A stretch of DNA of 64,000 nucleotides from Heteroscillospira sp050943935 (GCA_050943935.1 JBMNQC010000007.1:62001-126000); one strand, 5' to 3'; positions 1 through 8,321 are shown, counted from the stretch's first letter. Made by a program: numbers and translations. The notes: generated by a model from the letters alone, not told the origin.

Positions 1-1
1 C

Positions 2-1144
2 GGCTTCCCTATGGACAGCAAGTTCGGTATAGCAGTCGGAAGCGAGCTTATGGCAATTCTGGCCGTATCCAAGGACCTGAAGGATCTGCGTGAGCGCATA
101 GGCAAGATAGTAGTTGCCTACAACAAGAAGGGTGAGCCTGTCACCACAGAGGACCTGGAGGTTGCCGGCGCCATGACCGCCTGGATGCGCAACACCATTA
201 ACCCCACCCTGTGCTACACCGTGGAGCATCAGCCCTGTCTGGTGCACGCCGGTCCCTTCGCCAACATCGCCATAGGGCAAAGCTCCATAATCGGCGACCG
301 TCTGGCCCTGAAGCTCTTTGACTACCATGTCACCGAGTCCGGCTTCGCCGCCGATATCGGCTTTGAAAAGTTCTGGAACGTCAAGTGCCGCCTGAGCGGC
401 CTGAAGCCCCATGTCTCCGTTGTGGTGGCCACCATCCGCGCCCTCAAGATGCACGGCGGCGGTCCCCAGGTGTTCCCCGGACGTCCCCTGCCCGAGGAGT
501 ACACCAAGGAGAATCTGGCGCTGCTGGAGCGCGGCTGCGCCAACCTCTTCCACCATGTGGACAATGTAAAAAAGAGCGGCATAAAGCCCGTAGTGTGCAT
601 AAACCGCTTCTATACCGATACCGACGCCGAGGTGGCGCTCATCCGCCGTCTGTGCGCCGAGCAGGGCGTACGCTGCGCCCTCAGCGAGCACTGGCAGTAT
701 GGCGGCGAGGGCGCTCTTGAGCTGGCCCAGGCCGTTGTGGAGGCCTGCGACGAGCCTCAGGAGGACATCCGCTTCCTGTATGACCTCAACACCCCCCTGC
801 GTCAGCGTGTTGAGCTTATCGCAAAGGAGGTCTACGGCGCGGACGGCGTGGATTGGGCGCCTCTGGCTCTTGAAAAGGCCGAGAGATTCGAGTCCGACCC
901 CAAGTACGCCGACTACTGCACCATGATGGTAAAGACCCACCTGTCCCTCAGCCATGACCCCGCACTCAAGGGCGTGCCCAAGGGCTGGCGTCTGCCCATC
1001 CGCGACATTCTGGAGTACGGCGGCGCAAAGTTCCTGTGCCCCATGGCCGGAACCATCAGCATGATGCCCGGCACCGGCTCCAACCCCGCCTACCGCCGTG
1101 TTGATATAGACACCGAGACCGGCGAGGTCAGCGGCCTGTTCTAA
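2..1144 (+). CDS. fhs: Formate--tetrahydrofolate ligase, 3' part (cut by window start)
   Basis: Catalyses ATP-dependent formation of 10-formyl-THF from formate and THF, the entry step of the methyl branch of one-carbon metabolism. The frame is open from base 2 (GFPMDSKFGIAVGSE), so the gene begins upstream; the family is about 556 residues and roughly 380 are visible. The segments FGIAVGSELMAILAVSKD, LVHAGPFANIAIG and the C-terminal PGTGSNPAYRRVDID are typical of the ligase. It heads a run of four co-directional one-carbon genes (fchA, folD, a methyltransferase), which fits formate assimilation or its reverse. The N-terminal P-loop region is outside the window. Family assignment is secure; the 5' end cannot be judged. 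Confidence 0.95.
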   Translation, partial: GFPMDSKFGIAVGSELMAILAVSKDLKDLRERIGKIVVAYNKKGEPVTTEDLEVAGAMTAWMRNTINPTLCYTVEHQPCLVHAGPFANIAIGQSSIIGDRLALKLFDYHVTESGFAADIGFEKFWNVKCRLSGLKPHVSVVVATIRALKMHGGGPQVFPGRPLPEEYTKENLALLERGCANLFHHVDNVKKSGIKPVVCINRFYTDTDAEVALIRRLCAEQGVRCALSEHWQYGGEGALELAQAVVEACDEPQEDIRFLYDLNTPLRQRVELIAKEVYGADGVDWAPLALEKAERFESDPKYADYCTMMVKTHLSLSHDPALKGVPKGWRLPIRDILEYGGAKFLCPMAGTISMMPGTGSNPAYRRVDIDTETGEVSGLF

Positions 1145-1154
1145 AAACCAATAC

Positions 1155-1182
1155 GCCTCCCCCTCCTGACAGGGGGGGAGGC
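1155..1182 (+). promoter_or_regulatory. GC-rich hairpin between fhs and fchA
   Basis: Arms GCCTCCCCC and GGGGGGGAGGC flank an 8-nt loop directly after the fhs stop. No T-run follows, so it is not a classical terminator; it may be an mRNA-processing or stability hairpin that separates the expression of fhs from that of the downstream genes. Confidence 0.45.
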
Positions 1183-1204
1183 GGCATAAGCAAGAGGATT
1201 TATC

Positions 1205-1831
1205 ATGGATTTTGCAAAAAACAGCTGCACCGAATTTGTAGAGGTCCTGGCCTCAAAGGCGCCCGTGCCCGGCGGCGGAGGAGCCGCGGCTCTGGTTGGC
1301 GCCATAGGCACGGCCCTGGGCAACATGGTCGGCTCCCTCACCGTGGGCAAGAAGAAGTTTGCCGATATTGAGGAGGAGATGTACGCCCTGAAAGGCCGCT
1401 GCGACGGCCTGCAGAAGGACCTGCTGGGCCTTATCGCCCGGGACGCCCAGGTGTTCGAGCCTCTCTCCCGCGCCTACGGCCTGCCCAAGGACACCCAGGA
1501 GCAGCGGGAGTATAAGGCCAAGGTCATGGAGGAGGCAACTCTCCTGGCCTGCAGCGTGCCCATGGAGATAATGGAGAAATGCTGCGAGGCCATAGACATC
1601 ATAGCCGTGTTCGCGGAAAAGGGCAGCCGTCTGGCCGTGTCCGACGCGGGCTGCGGCGCCGCCTGCTGCAAGGCGGCTCTCCAGAGCGCCAGCCTGAACG
1701 TGTTTATAAACACCAAGAGCATGGCCGACAGGGAAAAGGCCGAAGCGCTCAATGCAAAGGCCAACACCATGCTGGATACCTATTGCCCCCGCGCCGACGA
1801 AATTTTCGCCCGGGTGCGCGCAAATTTTTGA
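1205..1831 (+). CDS. fchA: Methenyl-THF cyclohydrolase, FTCD-C/FchA family
   Basis: A 208-residue all-helical protein of the formiminotransferase-cyclodeaminase C-terminal (FchA) family. It interconverts 5,10-methenyl-THF and 10-formyl-THF. The N-terminal signature is visible as CTEFVEVLASKAPVPGGGGAAALVGAIG, with the glycine-rich PVPGGGGAAAL turn that lines the folate pocket, and the length matches stand-alone FchA proteins. ATG at 1205 follows AGAGGA. It lies between fhs and folD, the order expected for the methyl branch. Its presence matters because the adjacent FolD lacks the residues needed for cyclohydrolase activity (see findings). A cyclodeaminase acting on formimino-THF is the main alternative, but no formiminotransferase is visible. 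Confidence 0.88.
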   Translation: MDFAKNSCTEFVEVLASKAPVPGGGGAAALVGAIGTALGNMVGSLTVGKKKFADIEEEMYALKGRCDGLQKDLLGLIARDAQVFEPLSRAYGLPKDTQEQREYKAKVMEEATLLACSVPMEIMEKCCEAIDIIAVFAEKGSRLAVSDAGCGAACCKAALQSASLNVFINTKSMADREKAEALNAKANTMLDTYCPRADEIFARVRANF

Positions 1832-1850
1832 CGATTTGAAACAAATAAGA

Positions 1851-1895
1851 GCTGCGGTATGACGCTTTGACATGCCGCAGCCTTACGCGTATAAT
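1851..1895 (+). promoter_or_regulatory. Hairpin and consensus promoter just before folD
   Basis: Arms at 1851-1861 and 1871-1881 form a hairpin. Overlapping its 3' arm is TTGACA (1867-1872), a 17-bp spacer and TATAAT (1890-1895), a perfect sigma-A consensus. The -10 ends only 14 nt before the folD ATG, so a transcript starting about 7 nt downstream would begin inside the AGGAGG ribosome site. Confidence 0.5.
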
Positions 1896-1909
1896 ACAGG
1901 AGGTTGTTT

Positions 1910-2758
1910 ATGGCAAAACTGTTTAAGGGCGCCGAGGTCAACGCAGAGCTCAACGCCCGCATACAGGCGGATGTTGAGGCCCTGAAGGCCCGGGGCGTGT
2001 TCCCCAAGCTGGGCATAGTCCGCGTGGGCGAGCGGCCCGATGATCTGAGCTACGAGCGCGGCGCCGTGAAGCGCGCCGAGACTCTGGGCGTGGCTGTGGA
2101 GAAATTCCTGCTGCCCGCCGATGTGTCTCAGGAGGAGCTGCTGGCAGTCATAGAGCGAATTAACCATGACGACGGCATACACGGCGTGCTGCTGTTCCGC
2201 CCCCTGCCCAAGCATCTGGACGAGGAGCGTATATGCAACGCCCTGGCGCCCGAGAAGGATATAGACGGCATCACCGACCTGTCCAACGCCGGAGTGTTCA
2301 CCGGCAAGAAGCTGGGCTTCGCCCCCTGCACTCCCTCCGCCTGCATGGAGATACTGGAGCACTACGGTGTGGACTGCAAGGGCAAGAAGGCCGTGGTCGT
2401 GGGCCGCAGTCTGGTAGTTGGCAAGCCCGCCGCCATGATGCTGCTTCAGCGCCACGCCACCGTCACCGTCTGCCACACCCGCACGACGGATATGCCCGCT
2501 GTCTGCCGCGAGGCGGATATCCTCATAGTGGCCGCCGGAAAGGCGGGCGTCATGAATGCAGACTTCGTCCGCCCCGGACAGATAGTCATAGACGTAGGCA
2601 TAAACTGGAACGAGGAAAAGCAGAAGCTCTGCGGCGATGTGGACTTTGACGCCGTTGAGCCAATAGTAGAGGCCATTACCCCTGTCCCCGGCGGCGTGGG
2701 CACAGTCACCACCAGCGTGCTCATAAGCCATGTGGTACAGGCGGCAATGAATAAATAA
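1910..2758 (+). CDS. folD: Methylene-THF dehydrogenase (FolD family), cyclohydrolase residues lost
   Basis: FolD family, 282 residues from ATG 1910, which is preceded by AGGAGG; a TTG two codons upstream is less likely. The Rossmann segment KAVVVGRSLVVGKPAAMML (NAD(P) site) and the C-terminal TPVPGGVGTVTTSVL are intact, supporting oxidation or reduction of 5,10-methylene-THF. In the folate half, the family motif YxxxK, whose Lys is needed for cyclohydrolase activity (K54 in E. coli FolD, K56 in human MTHFD1), reads YERGA at residues 48-52. The VQLPLP motif reads LFRPLP, so the active-site Gln is also gone. The Asp of KDIDGI remains. I infer a dehydrogenase-only enzyme, with the cyclohydrolase step left to FchA upstream. 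Confidence 0.92.
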   Translation: MAKLFKGAEVNAELNARIQADVEALKARGVFPKLGIVRVGERPDDLSYERGAVKRAETLGVAVEKFLLPADVSQEELLAVIERINHDDGIHGVLLFRPLPKHLDEERICNALAPEKDIDGITDLSNAGVFTGKKLGFAPCTPSACMEILEHYGVDCKGKKAVVVGRSLVVGKPAAMMLLQRHATVTVCHTRTTDMPAVCREADILIVAAGKAGVMNADFVRPGQIVIDVGINWNEEKQKLCGDVDFDAVEPIVEAITPVPGGVGTVTTSVLISHVVQAAMNK

Positions 2759-2787
2759 GTACTATAAGGAAAAAGGAGACGATTCCA

Positions 2788-3591
2788 ATGATTATTATCG
2801 GCGAAAAGATTAACGGCAGCATCCCCAGCGCAGGCAAGGCCATAGCCGCCCGCGACGAGGATTGGATTCGCAATCTGGCAAAAATCCAGAGCGAGGCCAA
2901 TGCCGACTTCATCGACTGCTGCGCTTCTGTGGACGAGGGCGAGCTGGAGACCATGAAGTGGCTTATCGACATCATTCAGGACACCTGCGACACCCCCATC
3001 TGCATCGACAGCCCCAACCCCCAGATCTGCGTGGACGCCATCCCCTTCTGCAAGAAAGTTGGCGTAATTAACTCCGTGTCCCTTGAGGGCAACAAGATCG
3101 ACACCGTGTTCCCCGTCATCAAGGACACCAAGTGGGGCTGCGTAGCTCTGCTGTGCGACGACCACGGCATTCCCAAGACCGCCGAGCGCCGTCTGGAGAT
3201 CTTCAAGGAGATCATGAAGCGCGCCGAGGAGTACGGCATCGCCGCCGAGCGCCTGTATATCGACCCCCTGGTGGAGACTCTGGGCACCAACACCCAGTCT
3301 CTGCTCACCTTCGTTGAGGTCTGCAAGGGCATCAAGGAGCTCTATCCCGACGTGCACATCACCAGCGGCCTGAGTAACATCAGCTTCGGTCTGCCCGTGC
3401 GCAAGATGATAAACCAGTCCTTCATGGTCCTGGCCATGAACGCCGGTATGGACAGCGCCATAGTAGACCCCACCAACCGGGACATGATGGGTACCATCTT
3501 CGCCACCAACGCCCTGCTGGACGAGGACTTCTACTGCATGGAGTACATAGGCGCCCACCGCGAGGGCCTGTTCGGACCTGTGAAGCAGTAA
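2788..3591 (+). CDS. Methyl-THF:corrinoid methyltransferase, pterin-binding TIM barrel
   Basis: A 267-residue protein of the dihydropteroate-synthase-like pterin-binding family, closest in layout to AcsE/MeTr. That enzyme transfers the methyl group of 5-methyl-THF to a corrinoid protein. The strand-end residues expected to hold the pterin are visible: D in ICIDSPNPQ, N in VINSVSLEG, D in IDPLVETLG and N in SGLSNISFGLP. There is no cobalamin-binding domain, so a separate corrinoid protein is required, and none is in the window. ATG 2788 follows AAGGAGA. Last gene of the one-carbon run, ending at a strong terminator. MtvA-like demethylation partners are an alternative to the acetogenic role; the direction of flux cannot be read from the sequence. 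Confidence 0.85.
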   Translation: MIIIGEKINGSIPSAGKAIAARDEDWIRNLAKIQSEANADFIDCCASVDEGELETMKWLIDIIQDTCDTPICIDSPNPQICVDAIPFCKKVGVINSVSLEGNKIDTVFPVIKDTKWGCVALLCDDHGIPKTAERRLEIFKEIMKRAEEYGIAAERLYIDPLVETLGTNTQSLLTFVEVCKGIKELYPDVHITSGLSNISFGLPVRKMINQSFMVLAMNAGMDSAIVDPTNRDMMGTIFATNALLDEDFYCMEYIGAHREGLFGPVKQ

Positions 3592-3604
3592 ATCAGTATA
3601 TACC

Positions 3605-3872
3605 CCGGAGCGGACAGCCTTTGGCTGTCCGCTTTTCATACTGTCGGAAAAGCCCATACGGGCTTTTCCGACAAAAGGCCGCGCTTCGCTCTGCGCCTCG
3701 GTCGTTCGCCTCAGGCGAACGATTCGACGCTCGCTCCGCGATAAGTGTTTTCCGCCACGTACACGCCGCGGCCGAAAACGGATTTTATTTTTTTCGCCGC
3801 TCCGGCGGCGAAACTCTGCGAGACTTTTTCGGCAGTTTCCGGAGCGGACAGCCTTTGGCTGTCCGCTCTTTT
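3605..3872. repeat. Intergenic block with duplicated hairpin and a second palindrome
   Basis: The terminator at 3607-3633 recurs as an identical 27-nt direct repeat at 3841-3867, again followed by a T-rich tract. Between the copies lies a perfect 14-bp inverted repeat (3642-3673, loop ATAC) and smaller palindromes (around 3706-3723 and 3797-3811). No open frame, promoter-like -10/-35 pair or RNA gene is recognisable in the 350 nt between the methyltransferase and the ABC operon. Confidence 0.7.
3609..3636 (+). terminator. Rho-independent terminator of the one-carbon operon
   Basis: Perfect 11-bp stem AGCGGACAGCC/GGCTGTCCGCT with loop TTT followed by TTTT, 17 nt after the methyltransferase stop. 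Confidence 0.85.
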
Positions 3873-3940
3873 ATTTCAGCTAAATTCCAAAATTCGACAC
3901 AACAACTTTACTTTCCTCCGCCGTCATGGTACTATAACGC

Positions 3941-5503
3941 ATGGTAAATAAAATGGGGGAGAAGGTGTTTCTCTTGGAAAATACCAGCGCCATACGGCTT
4001 GAACATATTACCAAGCGCTTCGGCGGAGTCGTGGCCAACGACGATATCAGCCTGGAACTGGCTCGCGGTGAGATACTTGCCCTGCTGGGCGAAAACGGCA
4101 GCGGCAAGACCACGCTTATGAATATGCTCTCTGGCATTTATTTTCCCGACGAGGGTCAGATATATGTGGGCGGCCAGCCCGTGTCCATAGCCTCGCCCAG
4201 GGACGCGTACAAATACGGCATAGGCATGATACACCAGCACTTCAAGCTGGTGGACGTATTCACCGCCGCGGAGAATATCTGCCTGGGTCTGAACGACGGC
4301 TCCCGCCTTGACCGCAGGGAGGTCGCCCGCCGCGTCCGGGAAATTTCGGACAAATACGGCTTCGGCATAGACCCGGAGAAGAAGATATACGATATGTCCG
4401 TCTCCGAAAAGCAGACCGTGGAGATAGTCAAGGTGCTGTACAGGGGCGCGGACATCCTCATACTGGACGAGCCTACCGCCGTGCTCACCCCCCAGGAAAC
4501 AGAGCAGCTTTTCCGCGTCCTCCGGGCCATGAAGGCCGACGGCAAGTCCATAGTGATAATCACCCACAAGCTCCGGGAGGTCATGGAGATATCCGACAAG
4601 GTGGCCGTGCTGCGCCGTGGCGCATACATAGGCACAGTCGCCACCGCCGGCACCGACCCCCAGAAGCTCACGGAGATGATGGTGGGCCACGCCGTATCCC
4701 TGAACATAAACCGCCCCGAGCCAAAAAATCCCGTACCCCGGCTGAAGGTATCCGGCCTCAGCTGCCGGGACGCCGAGGGCGTCTCCCGGCTGGAGGATGT
4801 GTCCTTCACCGCCATGGGCGGCGAGATACTGGGCATAGCGGGCATAGCCGGCTCCGGCCAGAAGGAGCTGCTGGAGGCTATAGCCGGCCTCTATCCGGCC
4901 TCGGGCTCCATCACCTACACTCCCGACGGTGAAGCGCCCTCAGAGCTGATGGGCAAGACCCCCATGCAGATTCGCGACGCGGGCGTGGCCATGGCCTTTG
5001 TCCCCGAGGACAGGCTGGGCATGGGTCTGGTGGGCGGCATGGGCATGACCGGAAACATGATGCTTCGCTCCTGGCGCAGGGGCAAAAGCATTTTCACCAA
5101 CACCAGGCAACCCCAGGACCTTGCCAAGCGGGTGAAGGACGAGCTGGAGGTCGCCACCCCCAGCGTGGACTACCCCGTGCGCCGTCTCTCCGGCGGCAAC
5201 GTGCAGAAGGTGCTGGTGGGCCGCGAGATAGCCTCCGCCCCCACGGTGCTCATGAGCGCCTACGCCGTGCGCGGACTGGACATACACACCTCCTACACCA
5301 TTTATAATCTCATGACCGAGCAGAAGGAGCGCGGCGTGGCCGTGATATTCGTGGGCGAGGACCTGGACGTGCTGCTGGAGCTGTGCGACAGGATATTGGT
5401 GCTCTGCGGCGGCCGCGTATCCGGCATAGTGGACGCCCGCAAGGCCACCAAGGAGGAAGTGGGTCTTATGATGACCCGGCTTCCCGGCATGGAGGAGAAC
5501 TGA
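3941..5503 (+). CDS. ABC transporter ATPase, two NBDs, nucleoside/BMP-type
   Basis: A duplicated ATPase of the RbsA/NupA-like group that energises importers for nucleosides or sugars. NBD1 is complete: Walker A GENGSGKTT, signature MSVSEKQTVEIVKVL, Walker B ILILDEPTAVLTPQE, H-loop IITHKL. NBD2 has the degenerate Walker A of this family (GIAGSGQKE) and signature LSGGNVQK. Its Walker B region reads LMSAYAVRGLD where relatives have the AAQPTRGLD type, so site 2 is probably structural. ATG 3941 lacks a ribosome site; TTG 3974 sits 8 nt after GGGGGAGAAGG and gives an N-terminus that matches relatives, so it may be the true start. Followed 1 nt later by two permease genes. Confidence 0.88.
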   Translation: MVNKMGEKVFLLENTSAIRLEHITKRFGGVVANDDISLELARGEILALLGENGSGKTTLMNMLSGIYFPDEGQIYVGGQPVSIASPRDAYKYGIGMIHQHFKLVDVFTAAENICLGLNDGSRLDRREVARRVREISDKYGFGIDPEKKIYDMSVSEKQTVEIVKVLYRGADILILDEPTAVLTPQETEQLFRVLRAMKADGKSIVIITHKLREVMEISDKVAVLRRGAYIGTVATAGTDPQKLTEMMVGHAVSLNINRPEPKNPVPRLKVSGLSCRDAEGVSRLEDVSFTAMGGEILGIAGIAGSGQKELLEAIAGLYPASGSITYTPDGEAPSELMGKTPMQIRDAGVAMAFVPEDRLGMGLVGGMGMTGNMMLRSWRRGKSIFTNTRQPQDLAKRVKDELEVATPSVDYPVRRLSGGNVQKVLVGREIASAPTVLMSAYAVRGLDIHTSYTIYNLMTEQKERGVAVIFVGEDLDVLLELCDRILVLCGGRVSGIVDARKATKEEVGLMMTRLPGMEEN

Positions 5504-5504
5504 T

Positions 5505-6596
5505 ATGCAGACAAAAACGCCTTTCATCCGCATTGCCCGCCGGGACGACCGCACAAAGGTGCAGATATGGTGCATACGCCTCGCGTCCTTCCTGGCGGCC
5601 ATACTGCTGGGCGGAATACTGCTGGCCGCGCTGGGCAACGACCCCGTGCAGGCCTATTCCACCATACTCAACGGCTCCCTGGGCAAAAAGACCGCCCTGC
5701 GTCAGACCATAAAAATAGCCGTCCCCCTGCTGGGCACAGCTCTGGCAATAGCCCCCTGCTTCAAGATGCGCTTCTGGAACATAGGCGCGGAGGGCCAGAT
5801 AACCGCGGGCGCCATAGCCGCCAGCTATTTCGCCCTGTTCTATGCGGATAAGATTCCCTCCCTGCCACTACTGCTCATCATGGCTGTGTCCGCCATGCTC
5901 TTCGGCGGCGTATGGGCCCTTATCCCCGCCTTTTTCAAGGCCAAATGGGGCACTAACGAGACTCTTTTCACCCTTATGATGAACTACATCATCATAGGCG
6001 TGGTGCGCTACCTCCAGGGCGGCCCCTGGGAGGCTCCCCCCAAGGGCAGTCAGATGATAGCCCAGTTCGACTCCGCCGCCTGCCTGCCCAAGGTCATGGG
6101 CGTGCACTGCGGCTGGATAATCGTGCTTGTGCTCACGGTGCTCATGTTCATCTATATGAACTACACCAAGCACGGCTATGAGATAGCCGTAATAGGCGAG
6201 AGCGAGAACACCGCCCGCTACGCCGGCATGAACGTGGGCAGGATAATCATGCGCACCATGTTCCTCTCCGGCGCCATAGCCGGACTGGTGGGCTACATCC
6301 TGGCCTCCGGCGCCAACAACACCCTCTATGACGGTGTGGCCGGCGGCGTGGGCTTTACCGCCATAACCGTGGCCTGGCTGGCCCAGCTCAACCCCTTCGC
6401 CATGGTGGGCATCTCCGGCCTGCTGGCCATCCTGGAAAAGGGAGCGGACACCCTGCACACCCGCATGTCCGTGCCCGCCTCCATCTCCGACATCATTACG
6501 GGCCTGTTCCTGTTCTGTATGCTGGGCTGTGAGTTCTTCATCAATTACCGCATAATTTTCCGTACTTCCAGGCAGAAGGAGGCGGCTGAAAAATGA
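5505..6596 (+). CDS. ABC transporter permease, nucleoside/BMP-type (first subunit)
   Basis: A 363-residue multi-helix permease of the branched-chain/ribose (BPD_transp_2) family, of the kind paired with BMP-family lipoproteins. The segment FWNIGAEGQITAGAIAASYFA is the typical sequence of the larger permease, and GESENTARYAGMNVGRI is the cytoplasmic loop that contacts the ATPase. A polar N-terminus of about 27 residues precedes the first membrane helix. It starts 1 nt after the ATPase stop and overlaps the next permease by 4 nt, so translation is coupled. Expected role: half of the membrane channel for nucleoside or base uptake. The substrate cannot be read from the sequence. Confidence 0.88.
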   Translation: MQTKTPFIRIARRDDRTKVQIWCIRLASFLAAILLGGILLAALGNDPVQAYSTILNGSLGKKTALRQTIKIAVPLLGTALAIAPCFKMRFWNIGAEGQITAGAIAASYFALFYADKIPSLPLLLIMAVSAMLFGGVWALIPAFFKAKWGTNETLFTLMMNYIIIGVVRYLQGGPWEAPPKGSQMIAQFDSAACLPKVMGVHCGWIIVLVLTVLMFIYMNYTKHGYEIAVIGESENTARYAGMNVGRIIMRTMFLSGAIAGLVGYILASGANNTLYDGVAGGVGFTAITVAWLAQLNPFAMVGISGLLAILEKGADTLHTRMSVPASISDIITGLFLFCMLGCEFFINYRIIFRTSRQKEAAEK

Positions 6597-7582
6597 CAGA
6601 AGCACTCATCGCGCTCATATGCGCCGCAGTACTTAACGGCGCTCCTCTGCTGTACGGCACGCTGGGCGAGATACTCACCGAAAAAAGCGGCAACCTCAAC
6701 CTTGGCGTGGAGGGCATGATGTTCATGGGCGGCGCCATAGGTCTGGGCGGAGCGTTCTACTATGAGCGCGCCGTGGGCGAGGCCGCCGCCAGCGGAGTGC
6801 TGGCCGTTATCATCGCCCTGGCCTGCGCCTTCATCGCGGGAGCTTTGGGCGCCCTCATCTACAGCTTTATAACCATCACCCTCAAGGCCAACCAAAATGT
6901 CACCGGTCTGGCTCTGGCCATCTTCGGCACAGGCGTAGGCCAGTTCACCGGCGAGTATATGCGCACCAGCTCCGGGGGCTATGTAGTCATATCCAACGCC
7001 ATGAAGGGGTATTTCCAGAATTCGCCCTTCCCCGCCGCCATGCAGGAGATACCCCTCATAGGCAGGCTGCTGTTCGGCTACAACGTGTTCGTATACATAG
7101 CCCTGGCCATAGCCATCGTCATGGCCCTGTTCCTGAACCGCAGCCGCAGGGGCCTGTATCTCCGCTCCGTGGGCGAATCCCCCGCCACCGCCGACGCCGC
7201 GGGCATAAACGTGACCCGCTATAAGTATCTGGCCACCGTCATAGGCGGCGGTATCTCCGCCATAGGCGGCATGGTCTATATAATGACCATAGCCGGCTGC
7301 GTCTGGAGCCACGAGGGTCTGGCCGGCGAGGGCTGGCTGGCCGTGGCGCTGGTCATATTCTGTCTGTGGCGGCCCATGAACGCCGTCTGGGGCAGCATAC
7401 TCTTCGGCGGACTGATGATACTCTATCTCCGCTTCGCCGTGCCCTTCTTCCCCACTCAGCTTTACAAGATTCTCCCCTATGTGGTCACCGTTGTGGTGCT
7501 GATAATAACCAGCCTTCGCAACAACCGCGACAAGCAGCCCCCCGCCAGTCTGGGACTTGCGTATTTCAGAGAGGAAAGATAA
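6593..7582 (+). CDS. ABC transporter permease, nucleoside/BMP-type (second subunit)
   Basis: The 329-residue partner permease of the same family. The N-terminal motif GTLGEILTEKSGNLNLGVEGMMFMGGAIG, with the NLGVEG core, is diagnostic of the smaller subunit in BMP-type importers, and RSVGESPATADAAGINVTRYK is the coupling loop. The start ATG overlaps the preceding stop by 4 nt. The operon ends at a strong palindromic terminator 5 nt after the stop. No BMP substrate-binding lipoprotein gene lies in or beside the operon, although the family normally needs one. Either it is encoded elsewhere or the complex shares a binding protein. Confidence 0.88.
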   Translation: MTEALIALICAAVLNGAPLLYGTLGEILTEKSGNLNLGVEGMMFMGGAIGLGGAFYYERAVGEAAASGVLAVIIALACAFIAGALGALIYSFITITLKANQNVTGLALAIFGTGVGQFTGEYMRTSSGGYVVISNAMKGYFQNSPFPAAMQEIPLIGRLLFGYNVFVYIALAIAIVMALFLNRSRRGLYLRSVGESPATADAAGINVTRYKYLATVIGGGISAIGGMVYIMTIAGCVWSHEGLAGEGWLAVALVIFCLWRPMNAVWGSILFGGLMILYLRFAVPFFPTQLYKILPYVVTVVVLIITSLRNNRDKQPPASLGLAYFREER

Positions 7583-7586
7583 ATTC

Positions 7587-7620
7587 AAGCAGCCATGCTC
7601 CCCCGGGAGCATGGCTGCTT
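7587..7620 (+). terminator. Long palindromic terminator, repeat copy 1
   Basis: A 16-bp perfect stem (7587-7602 with 7605-7620, loop CC) follows the permease operon. The flank GACTGTCAG is also present at the related hairpin at 13091-13124. The two stems differ by a base pair that stays complementary, which points to a conserved RNA hairpin. Confidence 0.8.
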
Positions 7621-7661
7621 GACTGTCAGAAGGGCCGCGGCCGCGCTTTCGCCGCTGTCCT

Positions 7662-8267
7662 TTATCCTCCCAGCGCGTTCCGAAGCTCGCCCCACAGCTC
7701 CATTGCGCGGAATCGCAGGACATATTCGGTACCGTCCTGTGTCACCAGCGCCTTGCCCTGTTCGCCCAGGGCTGCCTGAGCCGCATCGGCCGAGGCCGCG
7801 GTGCACAGAGGCGGGAATATAACGCACCACCAGTTTTGTCCCCCGGCCTCGCCCAGCATCACCCGCAGGGAATTATAGCGTCCGGCAGGCAGGGCAAAGC
7901 CCTCGTAATATCTTGTGGGATAGCTCTCCTCCGAGAGAGTCACCCTAACGGCGCGGCCCTCGGCGGCGCTCTCGGCAGCGGCCTTTATGCTGCTGAGATT
8001 TCCGGACAGCACGTCCCCGGCCTCTTGTGCGTCGGTAATTCCCTCCAGCAGTTCCTGAGTATGCAGGAGGACCGCGTCTCTCACCCGCAGCTTCAGCTCC
8101 TGCTCATAGCTGTCGTCGGATACGGCTATGACGTGCAGGCGTATGAGGCTCTCGGAAAGCAGAGTCTGGTCTCTCCGCCCCCACAGAGCCAATAATAAAG
8201 TGATGCAAAGAGCCAGCAGCATGGCTGTCTCGGCGGTATGGAGCTTGCTTTGGGTTTTCGCGGGCAT
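7662..8267 (-). CDS. spoIIR: Stage II sporulation protein R
   Basis: SpoIIR is made in the forespore under sigma-F and secreted, and triggers SpoIIGA-dependent processing of pro-sigma-E in the mother cell. The 201-residue product has an N-terminal membrane or signal segment (AMLLALCITLLLALWG), the family start of the mature domain LIRLHVIAVSDDSYEQELKLRVRD, and the hallmark LPAGRYNSLRVMLGEAGGQNWWCVIFPPLC. This shows the organism sporulates or descends from sporulators. A terminator hairpin lies directly upstream of the start, so it is expected to have its own promoter. No clear ribosome site precedes ATG 8267; the start is the least certain part. Confidence 0.93.
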   Translation of the reverse strand: MPAKTQSKLHTAETAMLLALCITLLLALWGRRDQTLLSESLIRLHVIAVSDDSYEQELKLRVRDAVLLHTQELLEGITDAQEAGDVLSGNLSSIKAAAESAAEGRAVRVTLSEESYPTRYYEGFALPAGRYNSLRVMLGEAGGQNWWCVIFPPLCTAASADAAQAALGEQGKALVTQDGTEYVLRFRAMELWGELRNALGG

Positions 8268-8275
8268 AAAAAATC

Positions 8276-8310
8276 ACCGTCCAATCCTTGATGTAAATAG
8301 ATTGGACGGT
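8276..8310 (-). terminator. Terminator after ispE, usable on both strands
   Basis: Stem ACCGTCCAATC/GATTGGACGGT with a 13-nt loop. T-rich tracts follow on both strands. It lies between the ispE stop and the spoIIR start. Confidence 0.75.
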
Positions 8311-8321
8311 TTTTTCATTTT

